Below, one piece after another: positions 11,799 through 22,624 of a stretch of DNA of 64,000 bases. Source of the DNA: Blasia pusilla (lineage: Eukaryota > Marchantiophyta > Marchantiopsida > Blasiales); assembly GCA_050084515.1 (NCBI GenBank), contig CM114271.1, forward strand, positions 38,006,001 to 38,070,000, given 5' to 3'. Each line of letters begins with the position of its first letter. Position 1 is the stretch's first letter. Position numbers and translations under genes: made by a program. The notes under the pieces are model-generated. The model was given only the letters and a program-made list of their open reading frames with translations, did not search any database and was not told the DNA's origin.

Positions 11799-13394
11799 AT
11801 GGCTAAGAGACAGCGAACTATGAATGAGATGCTACACAAGGAAGTTAGTCAAGACTTTGCAGAGGAGAACAGTAGGTCAAGATCATCGGATGGGAGAGAA
11901 GGGGAAAAATCGAATACTCCTCCTATAAGTCAGAGTGAGAAAAACAGATTGGCTTGGAAGGATGTTTGGTATACTTTGTTTGATTGGATAGAATTTCATG
12001 TAGATTCTGGTCGAATTTTTTGCAAAGTTCGTAGACAAGGTAAGGGGAAAAGCTCCTTTGCTAGGGATGGTGCCATTAATTGTAAGGTTTCGGCCTTCAC
12101 AGATCATGGTAAGTCGAATGAGCACATGAAGCTTGCATGGGCTGCGAATGTGGGGAGCAGATCCATGGCCAAGGCTATAGCCACTACAAATCGGACTTGT
12201 GATCTCGCACTTTTGACTCTGTTCAAATGTGCATATTTCGTTGCAAAGGAAGCCTTGCCATTTTCAAAGTTCTCAAATCTGTGTAAGTTATTGATTTCTG
12301 TGAATGCACCTATAACCCGCGACTTGTACCAAGATGAAAAAAGTTGTGCTAATATGTGTTATTATTTAGCCAGGTTCTTCTCAAGAGGAACCTTTCTAAA
12401 GTGCAACAATCTCCTTTCTTTGGGATAATGATTGACGAGTCCACAGATATATCTGTCACTCGACACCTTGTTGTATTTGCAACTTACTTAGATGAGGGAC
12501 AAGTAGAGAGTTGTTTTATAGGATTGCTACCATATCCAGAGAAATGTTCGAATGCAATCACTAACAATTTGTTGGAGTTGATAAAGGATTCAGGACTTGA
12601 GGGATCAAAACTGGTTGCCTTTGGATGTGATGGAGCTTTTACTATGGTAGGAAGCCAAAACGGAGTAGCATCTCAGCTGAAACATAAGTTAAATCCTTTT
12701 ATGTTGTCTGTGCATTGTGTGGCGCATAGGACAAATCTCGCTGTTTTAACAGCAGCAAAAGGTGTAGGGTGTAAGGAAATATCTATAGAAGTAGATTCCA
12801 TCTTGAATGCAGTAGCTGGATATTTTAGAAGGTCGTCGAAGAGGAAGTGTGGTCTTGCAACTTTGCAAGAGAAGTTGAACGATTCTCAGAAAGTGATGAA
12901 GAGGTACCACAAGATTCGCTGGTTGTCACGTTGGCAGGCTGTTACTACTTTATGTGACTCATTGGAATTTGTCCTTGCATATTTCAGAGATATCTCACCC
13001 TCGGAAGATAATGGCAATGCTGCAAATTTGTATAACAAACTCAGATCATTTCAGATGATCTATCAGTTGTACTTTTTGGCAGATATTTTGTTTCTTCTTG
13101 CTAACTTGAGTAAGATGTTCCAATATAAGTTTGTAGATGTTAGTACCATAGGTAGTATAGTGACTTCTGAAATAGCTTCCATAACAATGAATTTTGTAAT
13201 GGAGAACCCTGATCTGAATGCCTCCACTTTCTCTGAAGAAAGTGGTTATCACATTCTACCAGACTTTGGTCCTCCAGGGGGTTATTTGAAACGTTTACAA
13301 TCTGAGATTAGGGGCAGAAAGTTCCACAGCATAGAAATGTTGAGGAATCGGACAGGAAAGGATCTAGAGGCTGCCTTGTTGTTTCAAAAGAATT
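11799..13394 (+). pseudogene. hAT-like transposase with TTF zinc finger and DUF4371, copy 1
   Basis: The ATG at 11799 (MAKRQRTMNEML) opens a frame to 12428 carrying a TTF-type zinc-finger-like region (WKDVWYTLFDWIEFH, then a Cys/His stretch ending HGKSNEHMKLAW). The protein then continues in another frame to about 13394 with the DUF4371 / hAT catalytic region: GIMIDESTD (first acidic residue), AFGCDGAFTMVG (second) and SVHCVAHRTNLA (the CxxH motif). Comparison with copy 2 places the frameshift near 12350-12420. The C-terminal hAT dimerisation domain, present in copy 2, is lost where the frame runs into a TA microsatellite. Proteins of this kind (ZMYM1-like) are domesticated or decayed hAT transposases; this one is a relic. 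Confidence 0.8.
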
Positions 13395-13416
13395 TTATAT
13401 ATATATATATATATAT
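13395..13416. repeat. TA dinucleotide microsatellite
   Basis: A run of about eleven TA dinucleotides marks the point where homology of the DUF4371 gene to its second copy ends. Confidence 0.85.
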
Positions 13417-14783
13417 GTCCCAAACTAGTGGACAAAAACGGACAAAATTTTGAGAGAAGGTTTTAGGGGGAGGAATGTTTTTGGAATTTGTGTTGAAGCA
13501 TGATTAATTTCATGCACGGCACAGGATGTACGCTAGTGAAGTGAATTAGGAGTTTCTAATGAAGCAAAGCTAAGGTAGAAATGACAATCAAGGATTAGGA
13601 AAGCTCTTGTAGTTGCTCAATCATAAAATCCAAACATATGAAGGTTTTGTAAAAAGGGTTTCATAGTATTTTAAAATATGTTTTCAAGAAGAGAAGGTAA
13701 TGTAGATAGGGAATAAATTTTCAATAGGGGGAGAGGATCCGGAGGTGAGATAGGGGATTAGGATAAGTGTAAGAAGAGGAAAGGAGAGACTTTCTTCAAA
13801 TACTTTAAAAAAGAAATCTCTCTTTTCCTCTAGAAAGTGAAAGGATAGACTCTTTCTATGCCTCTCTAAAGGGACTAACACTAAAGGAAGGGAGAATATT
13901 TATCATTACCCTTTCCATTTTATATCCTTGGGGGAAGGGGGATAGACAAGAAACGAGGGGAGAAAGGGTTGATAGGAGATTAAGGACATAAAGAGGATAG
14001 ACATGCATCCACTCCATTCTTTCAAAGAGTAAAAGTATGGAGGGTGTAGAGAATAAGAATGTGATGGATGGGACATGGAAATGAATTAGAAGCTTATGGA
14101 GGGCCTCCATTATGTGAAGAGGGGGAAGACAAATCCTATACAAGATAGGGAGTTAGATGCGATCCTTCCTCTCACAAGGGATGAAAATGGATAGGCCTAT
14201 CTAAAGAGTTATAGAGGTTCCCCTTTGTTGAACTAATTATTTAAAAAAACATGTAGTTCCAGAATAATCACAATAGAACTTTCTCATGTAGACTATCCAT
14301 TTTAGAAATTTAGACAACCACACAAAAGTAGTAAAAAAATTGGTAGGGGTATATTTTAAGCCTTTAGGGTATCCAAATATTTGCTCATGGGGCACATGGT
14401 TGCTTGTTGAGACCAGGAGCAAAAATAATGCAAACTATTATGAAGGAAATCCTTTATTAACCCTAGTAAGTAATAACGTTGCCATCATTAGCTCACGAGC
14501 CCCATCAAAAATTTCTTGGTTTCAAACTATATGAAGTCACTTTCAAGTCTGTATTTGCACATATTCCAATTGAGAAGGGGGTTTACTCATGGATGGATGC
14601 TTGATCCTCATTTTGGCATTTTTTATCATACCACTTACTTTGATTTTAACAATGCGGTTCCCTCTAAGCCTCCCCCAACCATCTATGGTCTGTTCGACTC
14701 AAAATGTGTGTTGTCAAAGGCTAGATTCAAAAGTCAAAGTCAAAGGCTAGACTCAAAATTCTCTTATTCAATATTTTCATCTC
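13417..14783. other. Purine-rich stretch without genes
   Basis: Mostly purine-rich plus-strand sequence (runs such as GGGGGAGAGGAT and GAAAGGAGAG) with only short incidental frames. Near 14700 a GTCAAAGGCTAGA motif is repeated. No transposon protein, RNA gene or host exon is visible. Confidence 0.5.
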
Positions 14784-14998
14784 TGTCGTGCGCATACATA
14801 TCGCTACACAACATACATCGCTCGTCACATCTACACCACACAACACCGATCTTCCCCACACACGGGTCGATCCACACATGTACAAAAATCAACTCATACA
14901 TATATATGGAGATCACACAACTCTGGGGAAGATCGGTGTTGTGTGGTGTAGATGTGACGAGCGATGTATGTTGTGTAGCGATATATATGCGCACGACA
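14784..14998. mobile_element. Palindromic 215-bp element with LTR-type ends
   Basis: Two 74-bp arms, 14784-14857 and 14925-14998, are reverse complements with one mismatch, separated by 67 bp. The outer ends are TGTCGTGCGCAT and ATGCGCACGACA. The outer 38 bp of each arm is the same sequence that ends the 126-bp direct repeats at 36.8, 37.5, 57.7 and 58.4 kb (GCGATGTATGTTGTGTAGCG core). It is either a foldback/MITE-like element or two LTR ends fused head to head. No target duplication is evident. Confidence 0.75.
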
Positions 14999-15240
14999 TT
15001 GAAGACTTCTCATTTATGCTTCATAGTGGAGATCCACACTATTCAAGAGAAATCATCCACAAAAGTAATAGAATATAATGCTTCGGCCTTTGAAGGTTCT
15101 TGAGCAAGATTTGAACGTATGTAGTCAAGAACCCTTTGTTACAATGAATAGCAGTCTTGAAACAAACTTGGCATTGCTTACCAAAAATGCAATATTCACA
15201 CAAATAAAGCTTACATGACTTGATACCTTTGAATAGTTTT
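14999..15240. other. Spacer between palindromic element and copia fragment
   Basis: No coding signal. The boundary of the copia element with its flank must fall here, since its integrase and polymerase are missing. Confidence 0.45.
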
Positions 15241-16587
15241 CATTTATTAAGTTCCATAAGTACGTCCTCTCTCACTCATGTGACCAAGCTGCTCATGCCA
15301 TAAGCTTGTTGTATCAAGTGTAGCTCCACCTTGAGTTGATGCCACAGGTACTCCACCTAAAACGGTCTCTCCAACTAATTTTCATAAAATTTTCCATACT
15401 TCTTGCTTTTCATTGCAATGAGAGCACCCTTGGAAACATTAAGTACTTTGTTTTCTACAACCCACTTCCAACCATTTGTGTCTAGGGCACTCAAGGAAAT
15501 CATATTTTTACGTAAATCAAGAACATGACGCACATTGGTCAAGGTCCTAAAAATCCCATCAAACATCTTGTTGTGGATTGTTCCAAAACCAACTAATTTA
15601 CAAGGCATGTCATTTCCCATCAAAAAGGTTCCACCATTGAATGAGTTATAACTATGAAACCACTCCTTATATGGACACATATGATTCAAGCAGCTTGAAT
15701 CAAAAATCCAAGTATCTTTGAATGAATCATTCTTACTTGTTACTAACAAAAATTTCTCCATATCTCCATCTGAATTAGCTACCATACTTGGTTGATTCGA
15801 TGTTTGAACTTTTCTCTTGCCACCTTCTTCTTTTTGATTTCTGCCTTCTCTCTTGAGATGTCCCAACTTTCCGCACAAAAAACACTTGACTTTAGCTTTA
15901 CTACAACCAAATCTGGATTTAAACCTTGATCTACCTCTACAGTACTTCCTATCAATACGTCTATCCGTCACAAAAAGTGTATCATAAAGTCTCTCATCAC
16001 AAATTGCTTGTCTCTTCCCCATTTTATTTGACAAGGGATAGTGTGGAAATGACTTCTTCAAGCTCTATGGTATCTTTTCCATACAACAAATTTGTCACAA
16101 GATGCTCAAAGGATGATGGTAACGAGCTGAGTAAGATTAGCGCTTTATCTTCATCCTCCAATTCAACATCTATGCTTGATAGTTCACGAAGAATCTTGTT
16201 GAAAGTATTGAGAGGATATATGATACTTGTACCTTCCTTCATAGTAAGAGTAAAAAGCTGCTATTTCAAATAAAATCAAATTTTCAATGACCTGGTGATA
16301 TAAAAACTCTCAAGCTTAGACCAAAGCTTTAGTGCCAACGGCTCATTCATAATGTTGTAGAGCACATCATTAGCAAGACCTAATCTGATAGTACTTGCTG
16401 CTCTCATACTTATCCTTTCCCATTCATCATCGGTCGTATCCTGAAGTTGCCTACCCCAAGATTTATGTAATCCTTGTTGCACAAGAGGATCTTTCACTTT
16501 GAGTTAACATGACCCAAAATGCATCTTCCTATCAAACTACTCCACTTCAAATTTTGCGTTCGAGATTTTCAAAGACTTCTTCTTCAT
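15241..16587 (-). pseudogene. Copia gag-protease-preintegrase fragment
   Basis: A start ATG at 16587 is followed by KFEVE, DPLVQQGLHKSW and the UBN2-type gag region (LPSSFEHLVTNLLYG at about 16130). The zinc knuckle reads CFLCGKLGHLKREG, so the last Cys of CCHC is replaced by Gly. The protease site is WIFDSSCLNHMCP, where the usual Asp-Ser-Gly is Asp-Ser-Ser. The pre-integrase motif LWHEQLGHMSERG lies at about 15270-15310. At least three frame breaks and one early stop split the reading frame, and integrase, reverse transcriptase and RNase H are absent. Order and orientation agree with the primer site and LTR directly upstream. It is dead. Confidence 0.85.
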
Positions 16588-16605
16588 CTAGGCATTCTTT
16601 TTGCT

Positions 16606-16617
16606 GCACTGATACCA
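16606..16617 (-). promoter_or_regulatory. Copia primer binding site (initiator Met tRNA)
   Basis: The minus strand reads TGGTATCAGTGC two bases after the LTR end. The first nine bases match TGGTATCAGAGC, the usual plant copia site complementary to the 3' end of initiator methionine tRNA. Confidence 0.75.
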
Positions 16618-16619
16618 AT

Positions 16620-17142
16620 TGTTCTGTTATGAATGGATCTACCAATTGTTATGTAATAAATGGATCTAGAAGCTAGCTTTTAGAAGAGATAACCACAAAG
16701 TCATATCATGTGCAAACAAGTAATGCGGTTCACTCCACCTAGAGCTACATCCACAATAGAAATAGTTTGAGATTTTACTAACTTCACAATAGATAAAATA
16801 ATAGTAATTCTCACTCCCTCTCCCATGACTACTCTTCACCAAGCAAGGTGCATGTATGGTTACGCTCCTCTTTGTCTCTCAACAAAATACATACAATCAA
16901 CAAGCATCTATGAAATCTCCTCAAGAAATCTGCTCCTTCTAGAGAGACTCTCTCCAATATCATGTATGATCGAGAGAGCCTACTTACCCTTACCGGAACA
17001 TGCTCCTTTTATACTTCTAGAGATATGTTTTTGAGTCACTCCTCTATCTAGTTGATTCAATCAGTCATCCATTCGTAAATCTCGATAAGATAAGCTACAA
17101 GACATTCTTTCTTCAATAGTTTTATACCATGCCCAACATGGC
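16620..17142 (-). repeat. Copia 5' LTR
   Basis: In minus orientation the block runs from TGTTGGGCATGG at 17142 to CAGAACA at 16620, with TG...CA ends and the primer site two bases beyond. Length is about 523 bp, normal for a plant copia LTR. The upstream boundary is inferred from the terminal TGTTG and from the TATA position, not from a second LTR, because no 3' LTR is present. Confidence 0.6.
17005..17013 (-). promoter_or_regulatory. Candidate copia LTR TATA box
   Basis: The minus strand reads TATAAAAGG about 130 bp inside the LTR start, a plausible site for the element promoter. Confidence 0.5.
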
Positions 17143-18278
17143 TTCTTTAGTGGGATCATGTGATGAGAAAGGCCACTAGGCTTTTGCTAGTGTTAATGTT
17201 TGGGGGGAGATGTAAATGAGGTTGTTTCTAGTATTTTTGAAATTTTAATCTATTTTAGGGGTTTCTCTCACTCACCCAATGATTCTCCCTTTTCTTTATT
17301 TCTCCCTTTATGTTTGTCAAGGGTTCCCATCTTTATTCACGAAGCAAAAGCCACGAGACCTTTCATGCACTTCCTCACAAAAGCACGAAACATTGCTATT
17401 TCATGATATCCGACTTTAATGCCAGTTGGTTCTGAATCCGAGTCCATGGAAGCTAATCTTGGGTCTTCGACTCGTACGACCCACTGTTAGCCACATGAGT
17501 TGATTACCGGGCTTCTCGGCATAACGTAGGCCATGATCAAAATTGCTTAATGATCACCACAGGAACCCCCACCACGACTGACTCTGATGGCGACTAAACT
17601 GAAGTGGAGAGTACTGTTGCCCTATAGCAACCGATTCTCCACCCCAAGAATCGGCCAAAGGATATAAGCGGGGGATGTGAATTCATCCGAAGGCAGATGC
17701 ATCCGCCGCATCGGCAAGACGGGAGTGTACAGGAAATTTTTTTTGATGAGTAGATCGACTCTTTTCAATGCTTGCTAGAGTATGCACCGACCGGTATGTG
17801 TTCGAACGATCATGAAAAGAGTACAGATCCTGTGGAAACTGTCCTCCGCCTGAACTAGATTTTCGTCCCCGCCCTAAACTCGTTGTCTGGATCTCTGAGC
17901 TTTACAACAGGAGTTGGCAGTAGGTGAAATAGCAGCGATTAGATTAGATTAGGTCGTGAGCTTCGAGGGATCTCTCTTAAACCCAACTTCGTCTTTAGTC
18001 GCAACTCTGAATTTAGATGCTAATTAAAACCTCGAAATCAGATATTACCTGTGGATGTGCTGTTCGAAGCAGGTTTACATCGACAATTCTGGTGCTGAGG
18101 ATCGGATACGTAGATCTATCTGGTGACAGGACGTACTGGGCTCATCTACCCTGGGGGCAGCAGGAAGAATCAAGGGCATGACGATTGTCCAGTAGCTCTG
18201 TACACGATCGATGAGTGATCAGCTCGAGTAGCAATCGGGGAGGTACATCGCCACACACTAGTTTTGTAGGCAGTCGTG
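17143..18278. other. Upstream region of the MFS gene
   Basis: No protein-coding signal. The part nearest the transporter (about 17.4-18.3 kb) has a more even base composition than the transposon-rich neighbourhood and should contain its promoter and 5' untranslated region, possibly with an intron. I cannot point to a convincing TATA box or transcription start. Confidence 0.4.
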
Positions 18279-18299
18279 ATGGAGCGCTTCGGTGGTTGA
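18279..18299 (+). promoter_or_regulatory. Short upstream ORF of the MFS gene
   Basis: An ATG at 18279 starts a six-codon frame (MERFGG) that stops at 18299, 25 bases before the transporter ATG. If transcribed it would be the last upstream ORF in the leader and could lower translation of the main frame. No conservation is known to me. Confidence 0.35.
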
Positions 18300-18324
18300 C
18301 TCATTTTATGGGGACGGAGCAGTC

Positions 18325-20037
18325 ATGGTCGAGTCCCACCACCGTGTGCTAACCAAGTCGAGATTTTCGGAGCAGAAGGTGAAATCAGAGGTTGAAGGGC
18401 AGTTTCTTAGTTCCATCGACAAAGATACGACTCGTGAATTGTCCCATCCTCAATCTTTAATTTTTCCGCACAACTTCAGAAATATTGTAAAGCAGACCGG
18501 GATGAGGGCTATTTGGAACAATCGGCAGTTGCGAAGCCTCGTGCTGGTGATCCTCGCATCCATACTGGAGAAGGCAGATATGGCAGCTGTGCCTGCTGTG
18601 TACAGAGAAATTGGCCTGGCATTACACGCATCCCCATCAAAATTGGGCAGTTTCTCTTTGCTGAAGTCGCTTGCACAGGCGCTCTGCTCCCCTTTTGCTG
18701 GATACCTGGCCAAGCGCTACAAGCGTACCCGAGTTATCGCCGGTGGGGCATTTGTGTCCACCATAGCTACATTTTGTGTGGGAATGTCCAACACGTTTGC
18801 TCAAATTGCGCTCTCCATGGCAGTAAGCGCCGTAGGGATTGCTGTGACATGGCCTGCAATCCAGTCGCTCATAGCTGATGCAACTGATGATAGCAATCGA
18901 GGCATGACTTTCGGATGGCTACAGCTGACAGCCCATGCCGGATCGTTCTTCGGGTGCTTCGTGGCGGTTCTGCTGGCCGGCACCTCCGTGATGGGAATCG
19001 AGGGGTGGAGAGTGTCATTCATCATCCTGTCAATTCTCAGCTTGCTCATTACCTGTTCACTATATTTCTTCGCAGATGATCCTGTTCCCCATGGTAACGT
19101 ACACACGTCGTTTGACCCGAGGGAAACGAAGAGATGTTACAAGGAAGATTTGAGGGAGCAGTTTCAAGATGCTAAGAGAGTGCTGAATGTCAGGACTTTC
19201 CAGATCATCGTTGCAGAGGCGGTGGTGGGAGCATTCGCATGGTCTACATTCTCCTTCACACCCATGTGGTTGGAGCTGATCGGATTCTCCCATGCGAAAA
19301 CAGCCACAATCATTGCTTTCTTCATAGTAGCGGGATCCCTGGGAGGCCTATTTGGAGGTTGGATGGGTGACAAAATGGCTGGTTGGCTTCCTGACTCTGG
19401 CAGGACGATCATCGCTCAAATGTCCACAGGTATTGCTGTTCCGTCCACCGCCGTCTTGCTCCTTCTGCTGCCCAATGATTCTTCCTATGGTCTGCTCCAT
19501 GGATCAGTCTTCTTCGTCACCGGGTTCTTCATCTCTTGGAATGTACCTTCGACTAACGCTCCGCTAATGGCGGAGGTTGTTCCCCAGCAATCCCGGACCA
19601 ATGTCTATGCCCTAGAGCGAACCTTTGCGAGTGTTATGGCTGCATTCGGTCCACCTGTTGTTGGCATTCTTTCTGAGCGTGTCTTTGGTTTCGTTCCCGT
19701 TCCCAAAGGATCCAGCCTCAAATTGAGCAAAGCAATTGATAGTCAAAATGCTTCGGCCTTGGCTAAAGCAATGTACACCTCTATGGGAGTTCCTTTCTTC
19801 ATCTGCTGCATCATATACGGTCTGCTGTACCGGTCATATCCCATGGATCGCGACCATGTCCGTGAGGAGGCTTACGTCGCAGAACTGCAGATGCAGTCGG
19901 GTGGAGATCTCGAGAAGAATCACGCTATCATTCGGGAAGACGATGAACTCGAGATGCGGAGCCATGATTCCGAGTGTGAACAGGATGAAACTGAGACGAT
20001 GCTTCCCAAAAAGCTCGGTGCAGAAACTCGTGAGTGA
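18325..20037 (+). CDS. MFS transporter, UNE2-like
   Basis: A single uninterrupted frame of 570 codons. The open frame begins at 18292, but only with GTG; the first ATG is 18325 and is chosen as start. After a polar N-terminus of about 65 residues come twelve predicted membrane segments in two halves, at roughly 70-90, 105-125, 137-157, 160-180, 201-222, 230-250, then 296-316, 330-348, 362-382, 392-412, 436-455 and 488-505, with a long polar loop between halves and an acidic cytosolic tail. GYLAKRYKRTRV occupies the loop 2-3 position of the MFS A motif. The stretches SLIADATDDSNRGMTFGWLQ and VYALERTFASVMAAFGPP are typical of the plant family that includes Arabidopsis UNE2 (At1g78130). Substrate is unknown for that family as far as I know. 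The gene has no breaks and differs in base composition from the transposons around it. Confidence 0.93.
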   Translation: MVESHHRVLTKSRFSEQKVKSEVEGQFLSSIDKDTTRELSHPQSLIFPHNFRNIVKQTGMRAIWNNRQLRSLVLVILASILEKADMAAVPAVYREIGLALHASPSKLGSFSLLKSLAQALCSPFAGYLAKRYKRTRVIAGGAFVSTIATFCVGMSNTFAQIALSMAVSAVGIAVTWPAIQSLIADATDDSNRGMTFGWLQLTAHAGSFFGCFVAVLLAGTSVMGIEGWRVSFIILSILSLLITCSLYFFADDPVPHGNVHTSFDPRETKRCYKEDLREQFQDAKRVLNVRTFQIIVAEAVVGAFAWSTFSFTPMWLELIGFSHAKTATIIAFFIVAGSLGGLFGGWMGDKMAGWLPDSGRTIIAQMSTGIAVPSTAVLLLLLPNDSSYGLLHGSVFFVTGFFISWNVPSTNAPLMAEVVPQQSRTNVYALERTFASVMAAFGPPVVGILSERVFGFVPVPKGSSLKLSKAIDSQNASALAKAMYTSMGVPFFICCIIYGLLYRSYPMDRDHVREEAYVAELQMQSGGDLEKNHAIIREDDELEMRSHDSECEQDETETMLPKKLGAETRE

Positions 20038-22623
20038 GGTGGTGATCCGGAATCGTTGAGTTCAATTTGCCCAAGAGCAGAAATTGTCCTCACCTCGAGG
20101 CCCAGATCTCATTCACCTCCTGGCCTCATCAGCATTCGCAGACTTCCATTGCTACCATTTCTTGTTCTCGAGCATTCAAAAGTGGAAGGCATATGAGCTC
20201 CTTCGCTCTGAAACTATGACACTACCTGGATGGAGAGCCTTCCTATGGAAATCCCAAGGTTCAGGAATTCTCACAAGAGACTACTTGGCAAGGCACGAGT
20301 TTTCAACGCTGCCCACTGACGCCTTGGAAGAGCTTCGGACATTTGACCTTGGTAAATCGGTTGATATACAGGCAATTTCCAGTCAGTTGGGCGTAGGTCT
20401 GTGGGCTCATGGTTTAAAAGTTCCTAGTGTCAGCTGTGCTAGCCATGGCTTTTAGCTAGACTTAATGTGCACGGTACACACTAGATGCATCATTGGCTTC
20501 AAGGATCTGTCCGCACACTAGCGGATCTGCACACCGGTCCCAAATGTATTTGTAATCTAATCTGAAGGTGATATCAGCCATATTTTGGGTGGTAGCAGTG
20601 ATCTTTTCCTGGAATAATTTACTAAATCTTGCGGGAAACATGTATTTGAATCTCTAGCTCATGCCTATGATATTTTTCTCGCACATACATGCTCCTCCCA
20701 AATTGAAAGTCTCTTAGCAGTCCATATACCGATGTAACCTAAATCAAGCAAAATCGAAACAATGGACTTTTTTTAGGCCTCTAGTTTTACCGATCGTTCT
20801 GCTGTGCTCTCTTGGACCTGTATTTCCTCTTAGAACTCATTGGATGATTCGTTTCTCATGCACCATCGAACGGGGATGTCGTGCCACTTTCTCCATCCGG
20901 ACTAGTTCATCCACACTCAGAGGCTGTCAATGTTCGACATCTACGGGCCAAAAGAATGAACCGGCACGGTTTTATCGCCGGCAGGCGAGAGTTCACAATT
21001 AAGTAGAACTAGCAAGAATACCCATGAGATGTGACGGGTAAAAATGCTGCGCTACTTTCTGCATCCGGACTCATTCATCGCATTCAGGGACTGTCAAAGT
21101 TCGATATCTGCGGTCCACAAGAACCGGCACTTTCTTCAAAGCCGGCAGGCAAAATTTCAGAATTTAGATTAGCTAGAACTAGTAGGAATGCCCGTGGGTT
21201 GCACATGCCCGGCCCACGTAAATTACTCCGCACTTGGCGTTCCGATCGTTCATCGTCCATCTTCCTACTCCTCTGAAAGTACTCCGGGGTTATAACTTCA
21301 AATCCCTTTTTTCGAATTGGGATGAGAAGGAAAGACTCCCAGATCATCTGATTCATACTTTACAGTTCTAGAAGTAAGCACGGGAAAATACATGTTCGAG
21401 CAAGAAAGCAACTTCAGATGCAATTTGGTGGGGCAACTTGCACCTCGACAACGAATGCGAAAAGCGATTCTATAAACGAAACTGAAGTTTCTGGCTTAGC
21501 GCCTCGGGTTTTCATATTCGTTGTTAAATCAGGAGAAAAGGGATTCGAATAAACCCTAACAGGTGCCGGCGATTGGCTCTGGATCTTCAGCTAACATACT
21601 GGTCCTCCCTTGATTGCAGCTAAGTTTGTGTTCCGGTGAAACTTGTAAGTAGAAAAACTAATGATGAACGTAATAAGATCATAGATAACATGTGCAATGA
21701 GCATTTAGATAAAGGGACAAGATGGGCATCTGATTGGAGTGAATGTAAGGAAAATTCAAGGTATATTGATTTAATGCAGATACTTTGAAATAAGTGAAAC
21801 ATGGTATGAGTGAAGCGATCATGCAAGAATCACACAATGGAGCGTGAAAAGTTATGCTCATATGGTTTTGCCTAATCTATAATACCAGCGTGCAACTCTA
21901 ACTTTGGATTACTATACACTACGAAAGTAGTTTCCTTAACTAAAGCTTTGAGGTATGATGTAAAATTGGTTAAATTGAATTGTGGAAAGCCTATACTAAG
22001 CCTATATAAGCTAGCTAAGTGAATGGAAACGTCGAATATATTCAATCGCTGGCATCGACTTGAATAAGGAATGGAAGAAATTGGGATGTTAGTACGTCAC
22101 CATGGTAAGATCAATGCTCAATTGTAAATGTATTGTATCAGTAGTGAAGAATAAGCATGTATCTTAATATAACCTCTAAGCGTATCTCCTCTTGCCTAGG
22201 GAACTTGCAAACACATTTGGCTAAAATCTAACAACAAGAACAAAAATCACTTCAAAGTCAAAGTCTAGTAGGATTGGTACAATATGGGGTTCATCCGAGG
22301 AAGACGTGTGGAACTTTGGGAGCTGTGGACAAGATTCATCTTTGAGGCTTTAGTAGATGTGAGGTCTATGATTATGTGGAGTGGAAGGTGGAACTCATGA
22401 GAAGAGTGACGAATTATAATCCTAAGAGGCTATCAAGGACCAGCCTCCGCTAGAGGCTATGCCGAAAAGTTTGTTCCCTCAGGTATGAGTGAGGGTTTTC
22501 TATTTGAAGTCAACTTGCTTGTAGCGAAGGGCCTCCTTCTATCTACTTGACAAAAATAACAAGGAGTTATGAATCTAAATGTTCACTATGAGTAAACAAC
22601 ATACCACATCCATTGTGTCATGC
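20038..22623. other. 3' flank of the MFS gene and AT-rich spacer
   Basis: The first few hundred bases are probably the 3' untranslated region; the 123-codon frame at 20084 overlaps it and has no family resemblance. A diverged duplication at 20881-21215 is listed separately. From 21.6 to 22.6 kb the sequence is AT-rich with no coding signal. Confidence 0.5.
20881..21215. repeat. Diverged ~168-bp tandem duplication with hairpin-type motif
   Basis: Two units (about 20881-21046 and 21047-21215) share CATCCGGACT, CGATATCTGCGG / CGACATCTACGG, ACCGGCAC, GCCGGCAGGC and an end block AACTAGYARGAATRCCC. The end block is followed by GTGGGTTGCACATGCCCGG in unit 2, the kind of imperfect hairpin found at the 3' ends of plant Helitrons, and resembles 52763-52790. 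The units differ at many positions, so the duplication is old. Confidence 0.6.
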
Positions 22624-22624
22624 A

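Noticed and set aside
18292-18324. Longer N-terminus of the MFS protein from 18292
   Set aside because: That position is GTG, and plant nuclear genes normally start at ATG; the first in-frame ATG is 18325.
20084-20455. 123-codon frame just after the MFS gene
   Set aside because: No family resemblance, overlaps the expected 3' untranslated region, and is not supported by splice signals linking it to the transporter.
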